Source of the DNA: Rugalucina vietnamica
Taxonomy: Eukaryota > Mollusca > Bivalvia > Lucinida > Lucinidae
Length of the DNA stretch: 64,000 bases
NCBI GenBank assembly: GCA_964017185.1
Contig: OZ024869.1
Coordinates: 22,501-86,500, forward strand
Reading direction: 5' to 3'
Below the pieces are notes generated by a model. It did not search any database. It worked only from the letters and a program-made list of their open reading frames with translations, and was not told the DNA's origin. Each line of letters starts with the position of its first letter. The stretch's first letter is position 1. This document shows, one piece after another, positions 32,455-43,065 of the stretch. Position numbers and translations under genes: made by a program.

Positions 32455-32940
32455 CATGAGTAGACCAGGTTCTGCTTGAGAGTGTGCCAGATAGTTTTGT
32501 CTCGGGGTTCATCCGTTTTCGACCCATTTACTGATTGGCCTGTCTTATATTTGCTGAAATAATCTTGAAAGGAACGTATAACTGATTTAAATATAATAAA
32601 TGACGGTTTCTTTTTTTTAAAAACATGAAATCCGTTTTTATGGTTTAGTTCTAAATGAGGCCTTGTGGTCACCATGCAAAACGTACAAATCATTATAATA
32701 ATAATCAGCTCTGTTCGCGACTTTTTTGCGAAATTAGCGTTGTTTTGTCTTTGTCTTTTATTTCTTTTTCTATGCAAACATATACATATCGGTTAAACAT
32801 GTGTATTTTGACTAGCCAGAAATCTCCAGGCCTCTGAGAAGAGTTTGTCTTCGTTTCTTTGGTAGTAAGATTATTATGAGCTGTAATGACTCGTACACAT
32901 ATGTAAGGATTATCTCTTAAAGGAACGTGATTTTTGTGTT
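32455..32940. other. no gene seen
   Basis: Sequence following the tRNA-like head may be SINE body to about 32530. Nothing else was recognised. Confidence 0.4.
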
Positions 32941-32946
32941 GTATGA

Positions 32947-33353
32947 ACCTTATGTACATTTTCATATTTTAGTTAAGTTTAGGAAACTGAGTGGCCACCT
33001 AGTGGGGAAATAGCTGCTCAATCGTCTTGAGTGTGGCTACCTGAGTGTTGGTCAAGATTTTTCCTACCTCGGTTTCATTACGAGAACATGCCCATGCAAT
33101 ATATAGAGATTTTTAAAATGAAAATTTTCAGTAGAAAAACTGATCTTTTTCTTAGTTTTGCTCAAAACTTAGAATCTAACGAGTACCCACAATCTATTTT
33201 TGTAGCAAAAATAAGAAAAATAGGTAAATCCCTGTATATCCCGGTTTTACTATATAAAAGTGGGGTTCAAAGGGGTATACATTACACGGACATGTTTTCG
33301 TGATGTTTGGAGTGGGTGCTCCTTTTCCTGTTCGTTGCCTACTTTTACCTTTA
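32947..33353 (+). repeat. R1 repeat, 5'-truncated and interrupted
   Basis: R1 sequence at 32947-33074 and 33304-33353 is split by a 229-bp inverted-repeat element. The R1 context CCTCGGTTT / TTTGGAGTGGG is restored when the insert is removed. Confidence 0.75.
33075..33303 (+). mobile_element. short element with 15-bp inverted ends inside R1
   Basis: Ends are CATTACGAGAACATG and, inverted, CATCACGAAAACATG. A related copy lies at 46064-46310 on minus; both share CTAACGAGTACCC, a TACACGGAC block and a TATATAAA-G block. It is a non-autonomous DNA element or a SINE-like repeat. The 90-codon frame across it reflects the repeat, not a gene. Confidence 0.6.
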
Positions 33354-33359
33354 GTTGGC

Positions 33360-33829
33360 AGTTTAACCTTAGATACTGCCATAGTGCTGATGTGTCTTTA
33401 GCCAGTTGGAGCATCGATATTTTTCCCCAGTTTTGTTGAATATAGAAATTTATTGTGTGTTTAACTTTCTATGACGTGATATTTGTTCTTTGATTTCAGA
33501 TTTGATCCTTTCCAGTATCCTTTCTTTTCAGACTTTTAATGAAAGTAATTATTGAGTATGTTCTGTTTATTTCTAGGCATTTAATACAAGAATAGCTTCG
33601 AATCATAGAAAAACTCGGTTAAATAGTATATATCGTCATATACTACACAAAGAAGTTAATTCACTGATTCAAATAAGACGGAAATATAAGCAATATTCCA
33701 TCAGCTCCTGATCACTCCTTGCATTTTGCTAGAAAAAGGAAAGAGGGGATATTCATGTAGCACGCATGTTGTAATGCATAGTAAGATTGTAAATTATTAT
33801 ACAATTTTATTCCTTAACTATGGAAAGAC
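33360..33829. other. upstream region of the zinc-finger gene
   Basis: AT-rich. No clear TATA or GC-rich core promoter just before the ATG, so an untranslated first exon may lie here or further upstream. Confidence 0.35.
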
Positions 33830-34880
33830 ATGCCGTTTGTGTGTGAAACATGCGGGAAAACTTACAAGCATTCCGGTGCCTTGAGCAAACATAATGATGC
33901 TCAACACAGAGGGATCCGTCACAAGTGCACCAAATGTGGTGCACTATATGTCAGAAAAGAAGACATGGTCAAACATATGAAGGTAATCGAGTTTTGTTTG
34001 TCATTTACAAGGTCCTTCGAAGAGTCAGTGTCATGCAGATGGTGTTAACAGCTTGTATTTTTGTCTTTTGAAAGTAAAGCAGACAAACTAAACACGCGGC
34101 AAAAACGTAAAACAAAAGAGAAAGGAAGCGAAATAAAATATGAAAAAAGGCGAAGATCAGTTTCTCATCTGATTTTGGGCCAGTACTTTTTTGAATTTAT
34201 AAAACAGAAATTCTTATTATATGAATATACTAAATATTTAAGTTAAAATGGCTACAAAAGTGTTGTTTTTAGTCGCGAGTTGTTTGAAAAGCGTAAATCT
34301 GTGAATATGCGTTTCACCATTTAATATTTACTCTTTCAGAAATGCGCGGAAAAGGTAGCCGAAAAAGCGACCGACACCAGTGACCTGGTTCAGGTAAGTT
34401 GTATTGGCATTCAGTTTATACATATACACATATCATTATAACGAAACTAACGAGCGAGTTACGCATGTTTTGAGGTAAAACAAGGTATGATCAGGAAATG
34501 GCGCAATCAGAAAGAAACACCCACTCCAAAAATCGAGGTGGGAATATCTCACATTGCACTGGGTATTTTTTCAAAAGACGAATATGAAAAACTTTTTTAG
34601 CTCGTTTTGTCATTAACATTTCCTCTCATTTTCTAGACCAAAGACCAGGCCACCGATACCGACGACCTTGACACAACTGTCCGCGCCACAACTGTCCAGG
34701 TCCCGGAGGACATTTTGCAACTGAGGGTAATTTGTTTCTATGCTATGCATTTTGATTGTTAGGAGAAAGAATCCAAACCATTTCAAGAATGCCAATGGTT
34801 ATTCAGGAATGCGATAATAAGCGAGTAACCGGTTAGAAATTTTGACTACTATAAATGTTAGTTAGGACAAGGCACCAGCA

Positions 34881-34927
<47 letters not shown>

Positions 34928-35579
34928 ATCAGATATTAAAATCAAAACGGGAAATGACTGAAACATCTCAAATCCAATACAATTTATAGAAGTGCATGAT
35001 TTTAAACGTCAATTCCAATGTCTGTTATGGCTCTTAAAACAATATAATATTTTTAATTTTTATTATAAGACACTAACAATAATATCATGATCCTCTTTTT
35101 ACTTCAACCAGAGATCAGCAACACCCGACGAGCCCTTAAACAGGATGGATCCTAATGGCATTGTTATTTATGTAAGTTAATAGTTTGCTTTTTTTTTTCA
35201 AATATTTAAAAGAAGGGGCGCGATGGCGTATTGGTAAATCGTCGGACTTCGAATCGAGAGGTCCTGGGTTCGATACCCACAGGCGGCACCGTGTTGTGTC
35301 CTTGAGCAAGACACATTCACTCCTTACAATACTGGTCAAACCCAGGCAGCGTTGGCTTCGTCCCGACATGACTGAAAAATTGTTGACTGCGACGTTAGTC
35401 CTCAATCCAAACAAACAAACAAACGAATATTTTAAAAATCTTTGACATTAAACTGCAAAGACGACCAAGATTAGAGACCACTGGTTGTCTCAGAAACAAA
35501 CGCACACTGACCGGATCAACTTTCCATGGCGTAACCTTATTTGAGTATCCATAACATGTCATAACATCTCAAAATACAA

Positions 35580-35614
<35 letters not shown>

Positions 35615-35764
35615 ATAGCCGCGGTATCAATTTTTTGTCGAAATAAAATTGCTTACATGTACCTCAACACATATTAATTCCCATATGTAGCTCATTCTGA
35701 ATAGTAATATTTGAATATTCCTTTACACTTTCAGATTATCAGCGCAATCCAGACTCACAATTAA
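33830..35764 (+). CDS. small zinc-finger protein, five coding exons
   Basis: Exons are 33830-33982, 34340-34393, 34637-34726, 35112-35171 and 35735-35764 (128 codons). All introns are phase 0, with GT donors (GTAAT or GTAAG) and CAG or TAG acceptors. Finger 1 is C2H2: CETC, 12 residues, H-x4-H (residues 4-25). Finger 2 is CTKC, 12 residues, H-x3-C; its last Cys is the second residue of exon 2, so the splice completes a C2HC finger. The rest is acidic and Thr/Asp-rich (TKDQATDTDDLDTT). It is likely a nucleic-acid or protein-binding nuclear protein, though it is short with only two fingers. It could be one isoform of a larger gene, or upstream exons could exist. No orthologue is recognised. Confidence 0.8.
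34474..34545 (-). repeat. R1 fragment in intron 2 of the zinc-finger gene
   Basis: Only the last ~70 bp of R1, in reverse orientation to the gene. Confidence 0.65.
34882..34925. repeat. poly(A) tract in intron 3
   Basis: 44 consecutive A. No retroposed body was recognised ahead of it. Confidence 0.85.
35213..35424 (+). repeat. tRNA-Arg-derived SINE in intron 4
   Basis: The head contains an A box (GATGGCGTATTGGTAAATCG), an anticodon arm like tRNA-Arg(TCG) (GGACTTCGAATC) and a B box (GGGTTCGATACCC). The body contains GTGTCCTTGAGCAAGACAC, a module seen in several animal SINE families. The tail is ATCC(AAAC)n. It lies in the same direction as the host gene. Confidence 0.8.
35580..35619. repeat. 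(AAAT)n microsatellite in intron 4
   Basis: About ten perfect units. Confidence 0.9.
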
Positions 35765-35922
35765 AATTCAACGAGACAATTATCCAGATCAAAGATGACA
35801 CGTTGATGAACTTTCATCTCGTTGAATCCAGGACCACGTACTCTAATTAAGCCGTTTATAACTGCCCATTAAACATTACCGTCTTGGCCTGCAGACAGAT
35901 CGAACCATGTTAGGATTTTATT

Positions 35923-35928
35923 AATAAA
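35923..35928 (+). terminator. polyadenylation signal of the zinc-finger gene
   Basis: A canonical AATAAA lies 159 nt after the stop codon, with no other copy between. It gives a plausible 3' end near 35945. Confidence 0.6.
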
Positions 35929-36131
35929 GTTGTTTAATCATGTAAAGGAGAGGGAACGAACTGTTTTCTTCATTGATGGGCTTGAGGCAGCTCCAGCTTC
36001 TTCTATTGATTACGGCTGTTGGGCGAATGTGTCCGACCCGAACACGTAGGTTCATTATAAAGTGTTTGGAATTGCCACAACTCCATCGACGAGAATGTTC
36101 GTTTAATCATCATAATTTTAAGATATTTGCT

Positions 36132-38476
36132 TTTTAGCTCACATCAGCCGAAGGCTCACAAGGTGAGCTTATAGTATGGTAGTCGAGCCGTCGTCCGTCC
36201 GTCCGTCCTTGCGTCCGTGCGTGCGTTCACACTTTCAATCTTGAATATCTCTGAGACAAGCTGGCCGATTGCAGTCAGATTTTACATGAAGCAGCGTTGG
36301 GGTGGAAGATTGCCTGCCATAGGTAGCCACGCTTGCGCCTTCAATTTTGATCAGATCTTCTTCATACTTGGAAGTAACAAGGATAGCTATAACATCTTGG
36401 ATGAGTTCGAATTTCAGCCAGATCCGACCCTTGACAGCAGAGTTATCTGCCCTTGACTGTGTGAAAAATCAATATTTAGTTTTGTAGCCACCCTAGCGCG
36501 TTCACTTTTATTCGGATCTTCTTTATTCTTGGAAGTAACAAGGACATTTGTAACATCTTATATGAGTTCGAATTTCGACCAGATCCGACCTCTGGCCGCC
36601 GAGTTACAGCCCCTTTCATTCGAATATGCCGTTTGAGCATTAAGATCAATCAAGTTTGTTCACTCGAGTTTGCCGTTTGTTTGTAAATCAGGTAACTTTT
36701 TATCCTAATTTAGAACTGAAACAGTGTCCCAGGTGTGAGGTGTCAGCATTTTTCTTAAGGTAATGGTGTCACCTCTTCTGATAAATCATAGTAAATGTTT
36801 GGTTTAAGCACAATTTTATTTCAAAATCCATTGCACAACATATACACTGCATATTAAGAACACACATTAGAAACGGGATAGAGAAATTTAAGTAGTTACC
36901 TGATCGGTATCTACATGGCCAAATTCTAAATAGAAATGTAACGAGAGGACCAATGGTCCTGTAAACGCTCACCTGAGACCTGAGATATATACCAATAAAC
37001 TTGTTTAACTAGAATGGTAATATACATGTATATAACCCCAGGGCAGGGTCAGAGCAACCTCTGGAGTCAATTTCTGTTTTGAATCATAAAGATTCAGCCC
37101 ATTTGCCAATTTACTGCAAGGTTTGCCCTTCAAATGACATTGTAACAATTTTCCCAATTCAAAAGCGTGGACAACCTAAGATGACCTTGCCTTAAAAAAG
37201 GTCAAGGTCATTCCAGGGTCATGATTTATACACATTTTGTAGAGCTCCACTGCCTGATGCTTCATGCCAAGTTTCAAAATCATAGGCCTTCTGGTTCTGG
37301 AGAAGAAAATTTTTAAAGGTTTATGCTATTTATAGCCATGTCGGCCATCTTGGTCACGTGACCTTGACCATTTATACAAACTTTCATTTACTTTTCCTAA
37401 GAATGCTCCACATAAAGTTTGGCTTTGATTGGCCAAGCGGTTTCAGAGAAGAAGATCTTTGAATATTATGGTCATACACATGTATATAGCCCCAGGGCAA
37501 GAGCAGACAACCCTCTGGGCACAAAATATTTTCATAAACATGAATATTCTGTCCATTTGCTCATTCCTAGCAAGTTCTTTGCCATTAAATAACATTTTCC
37601 TATTTTTCCCATTCAAATGCATGGACGGCCTAAGTTGACCTTGCTGTAAAAAAGGTCAAGGTCATCCAAAGGTCATGTATTATATAAACTTTGTAGAGCT
37701 CTATTGCCTGATGCTGCATGCCAAGTTTCAAAATCATAGGCCTTCTAGTTCTGGAGAAGAAGATTTTTAAATGTTTTTGCTATTTATAGCCATGGCGGCC
37801 ATCTTGGTCATGTGACCTTGACCATTTATACAAACTTTCATTCACTCTTCCTAAGAATGCTCCAAATAAAGTTTGGCTTTGATTGGCCAAGCAGTTTCAG
37901 AGAAGAAGATGTTTGAATATTATGGTCATACACATGTATATAGCCCTGGGGCAGGGGCAGACAACCCTCTGGGCCCAAAATATTTTCATAAACATGAATA
38001 TTCTGTCCTTTTGCTCATTCCTAGTAAGTTTTTTTTTGGCCACTAATTGACATTTTCCTATTTTTCACATTCAAATGCATGGACGTCCTAAGTTGACCTT
38101 GCCATAAAAAGGTCAAGGTCATCCCAGGGTCATGATTTATACAAACTTTGTAGAGCTCCATTGCTTGATGCTTCATGCCAAGTTTCAAAATCATAGGCCT
38201 TCTGGTTCTGGAGAAGAAGATTTTTAAAGGTTTTTGCTATTTATAGCCATGGCGGCCATCTTGGTCATGTGACCTGGACCATAAATATAAACTTTCATTC
38301 CCCTTTCGTAAGAATGCTCCATATGAAGTTTGGCTTTGATTGGCCTAGCGGTTTCAGAGGAGAATATCTTTGGAATTGTGAACGGACGACGGACGACAGA
38401 CGACGGACGACGGACGCCGGAGCATGGGTATATACTATAAGCTCACCTGTGAGCCTTCGGCTCAGGTGAGCTAAAA
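36132..38476. mobile_element. 2.3-kb TIR element (AGCTCAC family)
   Basis: 45-bp inverted ends at 36132-36176 and 38432-38476 (TTTTAGCTCAC, CAGCCGAAGGCTCAC, GGTGAGCTTATAGTAT). Each end is itself a near-palindrome and is bordered inside by CGTCCGTCC / GACGGACG runs. No transposase. The interior holds three copies of a 455-bp unit. This end motif is very common in mollusc DNA in my experience; the superfamily is not known to me. Confidence 0.7.
37020..38285. repeat. 455-bp unit in three tandem copies
   Basis: Blocks such as CGGCCATCTTGGTCA recur at about 37342, 37796 and 38252. Each unit carries AGGTCAAGGTCAT (tandem AGGTCA half-sites of nuclear-receptor type), TTTGGCTTTGATTGGCC and TCTGGAGAAGAA. 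Copies are about 85-90% alike by eye. Confidence 0.8.
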
Positions 38477-39175
38477 ATTTCGAATTTGAGCCATATTCGA
38501 CCCTGGACCGCGGAGTTAGCTGCCCTTTAGTGTTTGAAAAATCAATTTTTAGTGTTGTGGCAACTCCAGCGCGTCTTCAATTTTGATCAGAACTTCTTCA
38601 TATTTGGTAGTAACAAGGAAAAGTGTTAACATGGACCATTGATCCTATGAAAGCTATTGCAGCCATAGACCTGATACATGATCAAATGGCCGTTTTACCC
38701 ATATATGGTAAAAAAAAATCTGTCCAGTGACTGTACTTGTTGACTCTCAGGTGAGCGATCGTTGCCCTTGGGCTACATGTAGCATAAATGCAACATTTTT
38801 CGGTAGCTACATTTAATTTGACTTTCTTTTTAATCGTGAATTATACAAATCATTTGAACATCTCTGTACTCATGTAGAGAATAATTTATGATTTTATGTA
38901 CCATAATATAATGTCCGGAATATCCTTGTTATTGTGTATATCTAAAGAAGACAGTCAACCGAATATAAACACTTTCTTCCTCCTTTCCCACTTAGGCTCT
39001 ACGTGAAATTTGGCTTCAATTATTCAAGCGGTTTCAGAGGAGAAGATCAATGAAAATGATGGACGGACAGACAAACGATAAACAGACGGACGCCGGACAG
39101 ACGCCAGACGGACACCAGACCATTAGTTTACTATATGCTCACATTGTGGACATTCAGCTCAGGTGGGCTTATAAC
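38477..39175. repeat. older related TIR-element debris
   Basis: Shares GAATTTGAGCCATATTCGAC- and GTTAGCTGCCCTTTAG-type blocks with 36400-36610, and ends with GACGGACAGAC runs and a degenerate GGCTTATA-type end at about 39135-39172. This suggests that the 2.3-kb element is nested in, or adjoins, an older relative. Confidence 0.5.
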
Positions 39176-39442
39176 CAGCGCTCTATTTGGGGTATGTTAA
39201 ACAATTCTTTGTTCAAGTTTCGGTACATGTCGCTGAAGAGAGCACCGACCCGTGTGTCAAAAATAACAAAATCGTTTTAGACATTGGCCTGCATAGCAAC
39301 CTAAGTAAGTTTATAGCATTGAACTTCTATTGCTAACCAATTAGAAATATGGCATTGAAAGCGTTTAAAAATGGGCATGATTGTGCAATAGGTCAATCGA
39401 GATCGCATCTCACATCCAGCACATTTTTTATTATTATTGTCA

Positions 39443-40185
39443 TGAAGATCTGGTCATGAAAATATTTCAATGGCTGCTCCGCCTCAGCCGTTAATTAATG
39501 AAGAGCGTCCGCCATTTAATGCTGAAAGCAATATGTACTAACACGCGTAACATATGAGGTTTGCCCAGGAATAATGTGATAAGGATGACTGACCATGCCG
39601 GCATGTTGACTGGACTGACAACAAAGACAAATGAAGAAATGAAGGAGAATGAAAACATGTGAGGGTTTAGTTTTCTTCCTAGCATGTAGAATTCCGAATT
39701 TCTTCAAGTGATGTCGTACACACATATTTTTGTTTTGTTCTTTTTTTTACGAAGATCGGGTCATAAAAATATTTCAACGGCTGCTCCGCCTCTTCCTTTG
39801 ATCCAAGAAGAGTATCTATAATCTAGTGTGTAAGCAACTTGTAGTAACTCTTGTAACCTGTGAGGCTTGTCCAGGAAAACAATGTAGTTGGGATAACTGG
39901 CCGAGCCTGTTGACTGGAAGTAAACACCATGCGCGGATCCAGAAAATTTTCTCGGGGGGGGGGGTCCAAAATTCCCAGAAGGCGTCTGACGGAAATTTTC
40001 AACATGGCAAAAAATAATAATCTGGCAATTCCAGGGGGGGGGGGGGTCCGGACCCCCTTATCCCCCCTCTGGATCCGCCCATGAACACCAAAGATGACCG
40101 CCCATGAACACCAAAGATGAGAAAATTCCTAGCATGTAGCATTCCGGATTTCCTCGGGTGATTTCGTACACTCAATCAATAATAA
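39443..40185. repeat. ~300-bp tandem duplication
   Basis: Unit 1 (39443-39732) and unit 2 (39752-40185) share TCATGAAAATATTTCAA, GGCTGCTCCGCCTC, CCTAGCATGTAG and a GATG-CGTACAC end, in the same order. Unit 2 is longer because it carries a 154-bp inserted element. Confidence 0.7.
39929..40082. mobile_element. 154-bp MITE with target duplication
   Basis: Inverted ends ATGCGCGGATCCAGA and ATGGGCGGATCCAGA, with long G runs inside. It is flanked by AAACACC and GAACACC, a 7-8 bp target duplication of hAT-like length. Unit 1 of the surrounding duplication lacks it, so it inserted after the duplication. Confidence 0.7.
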
Positions 40186-40189
40186 CTTC

Positions 40190-41030
40190 TAAAATCAGTA
40201 AAATTAGAAAATCTATTTTTAAAACAATTATAGATATCTTTTATGATAATAAAAATAATTTATTTTTTCAAATAAAAGTAACCTGTAACAATCATAACTG
40301 TCGGTCATATCTCCGTTTATTTCCGTAATGTATTACGGGGAATGGTTTTCTGTCAGGCTAAATTTTACTTTAACAGGAAACCCAACCTGAGCCGACGTAT
40401 TTCTGAGATGTGCCCAACACTTCGGCCAGCTCCGTAAGATTCCGTAATAATATTGAGAATTGTTGTTGTCCCCCTTAGAAATCAAGCCACCAAATAATTA
40501 TGTTCTTGATGATACGATACTTATTTAGTTTACTTTAATTAACAGCATCGTTTATTTGTCACAATTATTTATCAAAGATAATGTATCAACGTTCAAAACT
40601 AAACAATTTGACTAATATTAGAGTATGCATAGTTTTTTGTCCACTCCTTGGCACAGAAAGATTTTGAAAATTACATATAATATAAACGTTTATATCTTGT
40701 GTAATAAGATATCTTGTGTAATAATCTCAGTTTCGTTTTCGCATTATAAACTTAGCTGATGGCGCGATATTAAACCCCAAACATGCTAAACTAAGCTTAC
40801 AAATATTTATATTTCTGTAACCCATTTCTTACGAACGACATGTTCTTCAAACAGTGAAAAATAATAACAGCAGACATGTATAAAGATGTAATAAATACCT
40901 GACTTTATCTTAAGAATATGCATCCTGTTAAACATGTATTATTATGCACATGAAAATTCAGAGATAAAATCACATTGACAAACACAAACATATCAGTTGT
41001 TTGCCATATGCGAAATATAAGCAGATCAGT
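40190..41030. other. no gene seen
   Basis: AT-rich. A short perfect hairpin (CCGTAATGTATTACGG) lies near 40324. Confidence 0.5.
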
Positions 41031-41149
41031 CTTGGTCTAGCTTATTTTTCAACGTCCCAGTCAACAATTGTGTCAGTTGTTGTTCCTGTACTAAGAGGAT
41101 ATCATGTGTTAACCGAGTAATATGGGGAGTTAATCATCGTGCAAGGGCC

Positions 41150-41335
41150 TTGGTGTTAGCATTAGAAGGCGTTTTAGGCCGTGAACAGTCTCTGAATCGA
41201 GAAGTCATTGGTTCGAATTGTACCTCTGTCAGCGAAGTTGTCCTTTTGCTAGCCAATTTTCCCGTCATAATACTGGTACTTACTGGCTCCGTCTCGAAAT
41301 GATTTAAAATTGTTGATTCAATCAACCATGCTGTC
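41150..41335 (+). repeat. degenerate tRNA-derived SINE
   Basis: A TTGGTTCGAATTGTACC B box (about 41208) and a body and 3' domain (TACTGGCTCCGTCTCGAAAT) match the SINE at 35213 in order. The anticodon arm reads like CTG (Gln). The tail is lost. Confidence 0.5.
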
Positions 41336-41537
41336 TTCGAGGAAAACAGGCACACAGTAAATCTCGTGTTCTACGTATTATCCTTGATCGATTTGGGAAG
41401 TTGTTTAAAAAAATATTTTCTCTGCTATTTGTATCGAATGTGTCATTCTTTTTCACGCACTTTATCAAATTCTATGGACGCTATTATAGAGATTATTATT
41501 ATGACAAGTACCTCGTATCAACCCGAGAATCCCGTGT

Positions 41538-41690
41538 TGGCCCTCGGGCTGATACGAGAGTCTCGGGCTGATTCGAGAGTCTCGGGCTGATTCGAGAGTC
41601 TCGGGCTGATACGAGAGTCTCGGGCTGATACGAGAGTCTCGGGCTGATACGAGAGTCTCGGGCTGATACGAGAGTCTCGGGCTGATAGAA
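41538..41690. repeat. 19-bp minisatellite with hairpin units
   Basis: About eight copies of TCTCGGGCTGATACGAGAG. Neighbouring CGAGA and TCTCG arms are complementary, so each unit can fold. One variant base (A/T) alternates between units. Confidence 0.9.
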
Positions 41691-41694
41691 CATT

Positions 41695-42399
41695 CGAGAG
41701 TTGCTACGTGGGTACGATATGAAAATTGTCATATCGTAATATTTTTATCATATAATTTTAAATCATGACATTTTTTCCCTTTCTTTGTTATATTTATTTT
41801 ATATTATTTTATTTTACTTTATTTTATTTATTCATTTTAACATACCGCCAAAGCGTGCAGTAGAGCGCATATTATATCCGCATTAGCACAAATCGAAAAT
41901 TCGTCTCGACATGACAAAATACTGTTGCTTGTGACATAAAACCACAATCCATGCAAAGGTACACTACCTAATGAACTCAATACAATAGGTACGAGTGATA
42001 TGGCTTTTTCTCCAAAGGGAATGATATGGGTTTTATCAATTTTTGATCGGAAATGCGCTTAAGTAGGAAATAGTTACGACTATCTAGGAAAACGTCCGTC
42101 AGGCGCTTAAGTGGGAAATGCGACTAAGTGGGAAAACAACTAACCAGCTTGGAAAAGTTAATACGAGTCAGACTTATAATTGCAACTTGTTAATTGCATT
42201 AATATAGGATATCAATACACCGTGTCGTGAGAAAACCTGTCCTAAAGATTTTTCGACCCTATCCAACACAAACCTGCATCAATAGCTAGATAGATAAACC
42301 CTGAGTGTACAGACAGCTTAAGCTAGTGTCTCACTGGCATGCACATTTCTCGAGACTGTTTTTCGAATTGAGTCGCACGTGTGTCGTGAGAATTTTCAT
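41695..42399. other. no gene; short repeat at 42037-42140
   Basis: Contains GGAAATGCGCTTAAGTAGG, followed by CGCTTAAGTGGGAAATGCGA. Its inverted relative occurs beside the giant palindrome at 51241-51335. Confidence 0.5.
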
Positions 42400-42845
42400 G
42401 TGTTGCGAACTAGTCGCGAACTGGTCGCGAAGGTTTTAAACATGTTTAAAAACTTTATGCGTTTTTTTTTCGACAAAACATGTCGCAAGACTGTCGCGTG
42501 ACTGTCGCGCGACAGCCGTACGACGTTCATGCGAGTGTCGCGAACATGTCGCCGCGAAATTTTGGCGAATTTACAATGCGAAAATTTCGCAACTCTCGTA
42601 CGATTGTCGTACGAATGCCGTACGATAGTCGCGCGACAGTCCTCGCGACTATCTCGCGAGAAAATAAAACCAAGCGACATTCGTACGAATGTCGTGAGGC
42701 ACTCTAACGAATGTCTCGCGACTGTCGTACGAATGAAAATGAAACTAAAACTACGTTCGTGGGAACGTCGTGAGACAATCTCACGAATAATTGGCGACTG
42801 TCAAACGACAGTCGCGCGACTATCGCGCGACAATCCCGAGATATA
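42400..42845. repeat. CpG-rich palindromic repeat tract
   Basis: About 40 scattered copies of GTCGCGCGAC, GTCGTACGA and similar short self-complementary units lie in a region otherwise AT-rich. The regular spacing of 10-12 bp implies a decayed simple repeat. Apparent frames on both strands are artefacts. Confidence 0.7.
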
Positions 42846-43065
42846 TTTTCAAAATTAGACCGCAAATCGCGAATTTGTCTCATAAACTCTATTCAAGGAG
42901 ACTGCGATGTGAAAGTTTTGTTAATATCGTTGATCTTTGTCACGAAATAGTCTCGAACTAGTCTCCAGTTGTCGCATTCCATTGAAATAGGGGCTTTACC
43001 AACATGCTTTATGATTAACGCACTGTCGATGTTATTATAAAGGTTGTAACGTCGCTAAGCTGCGT

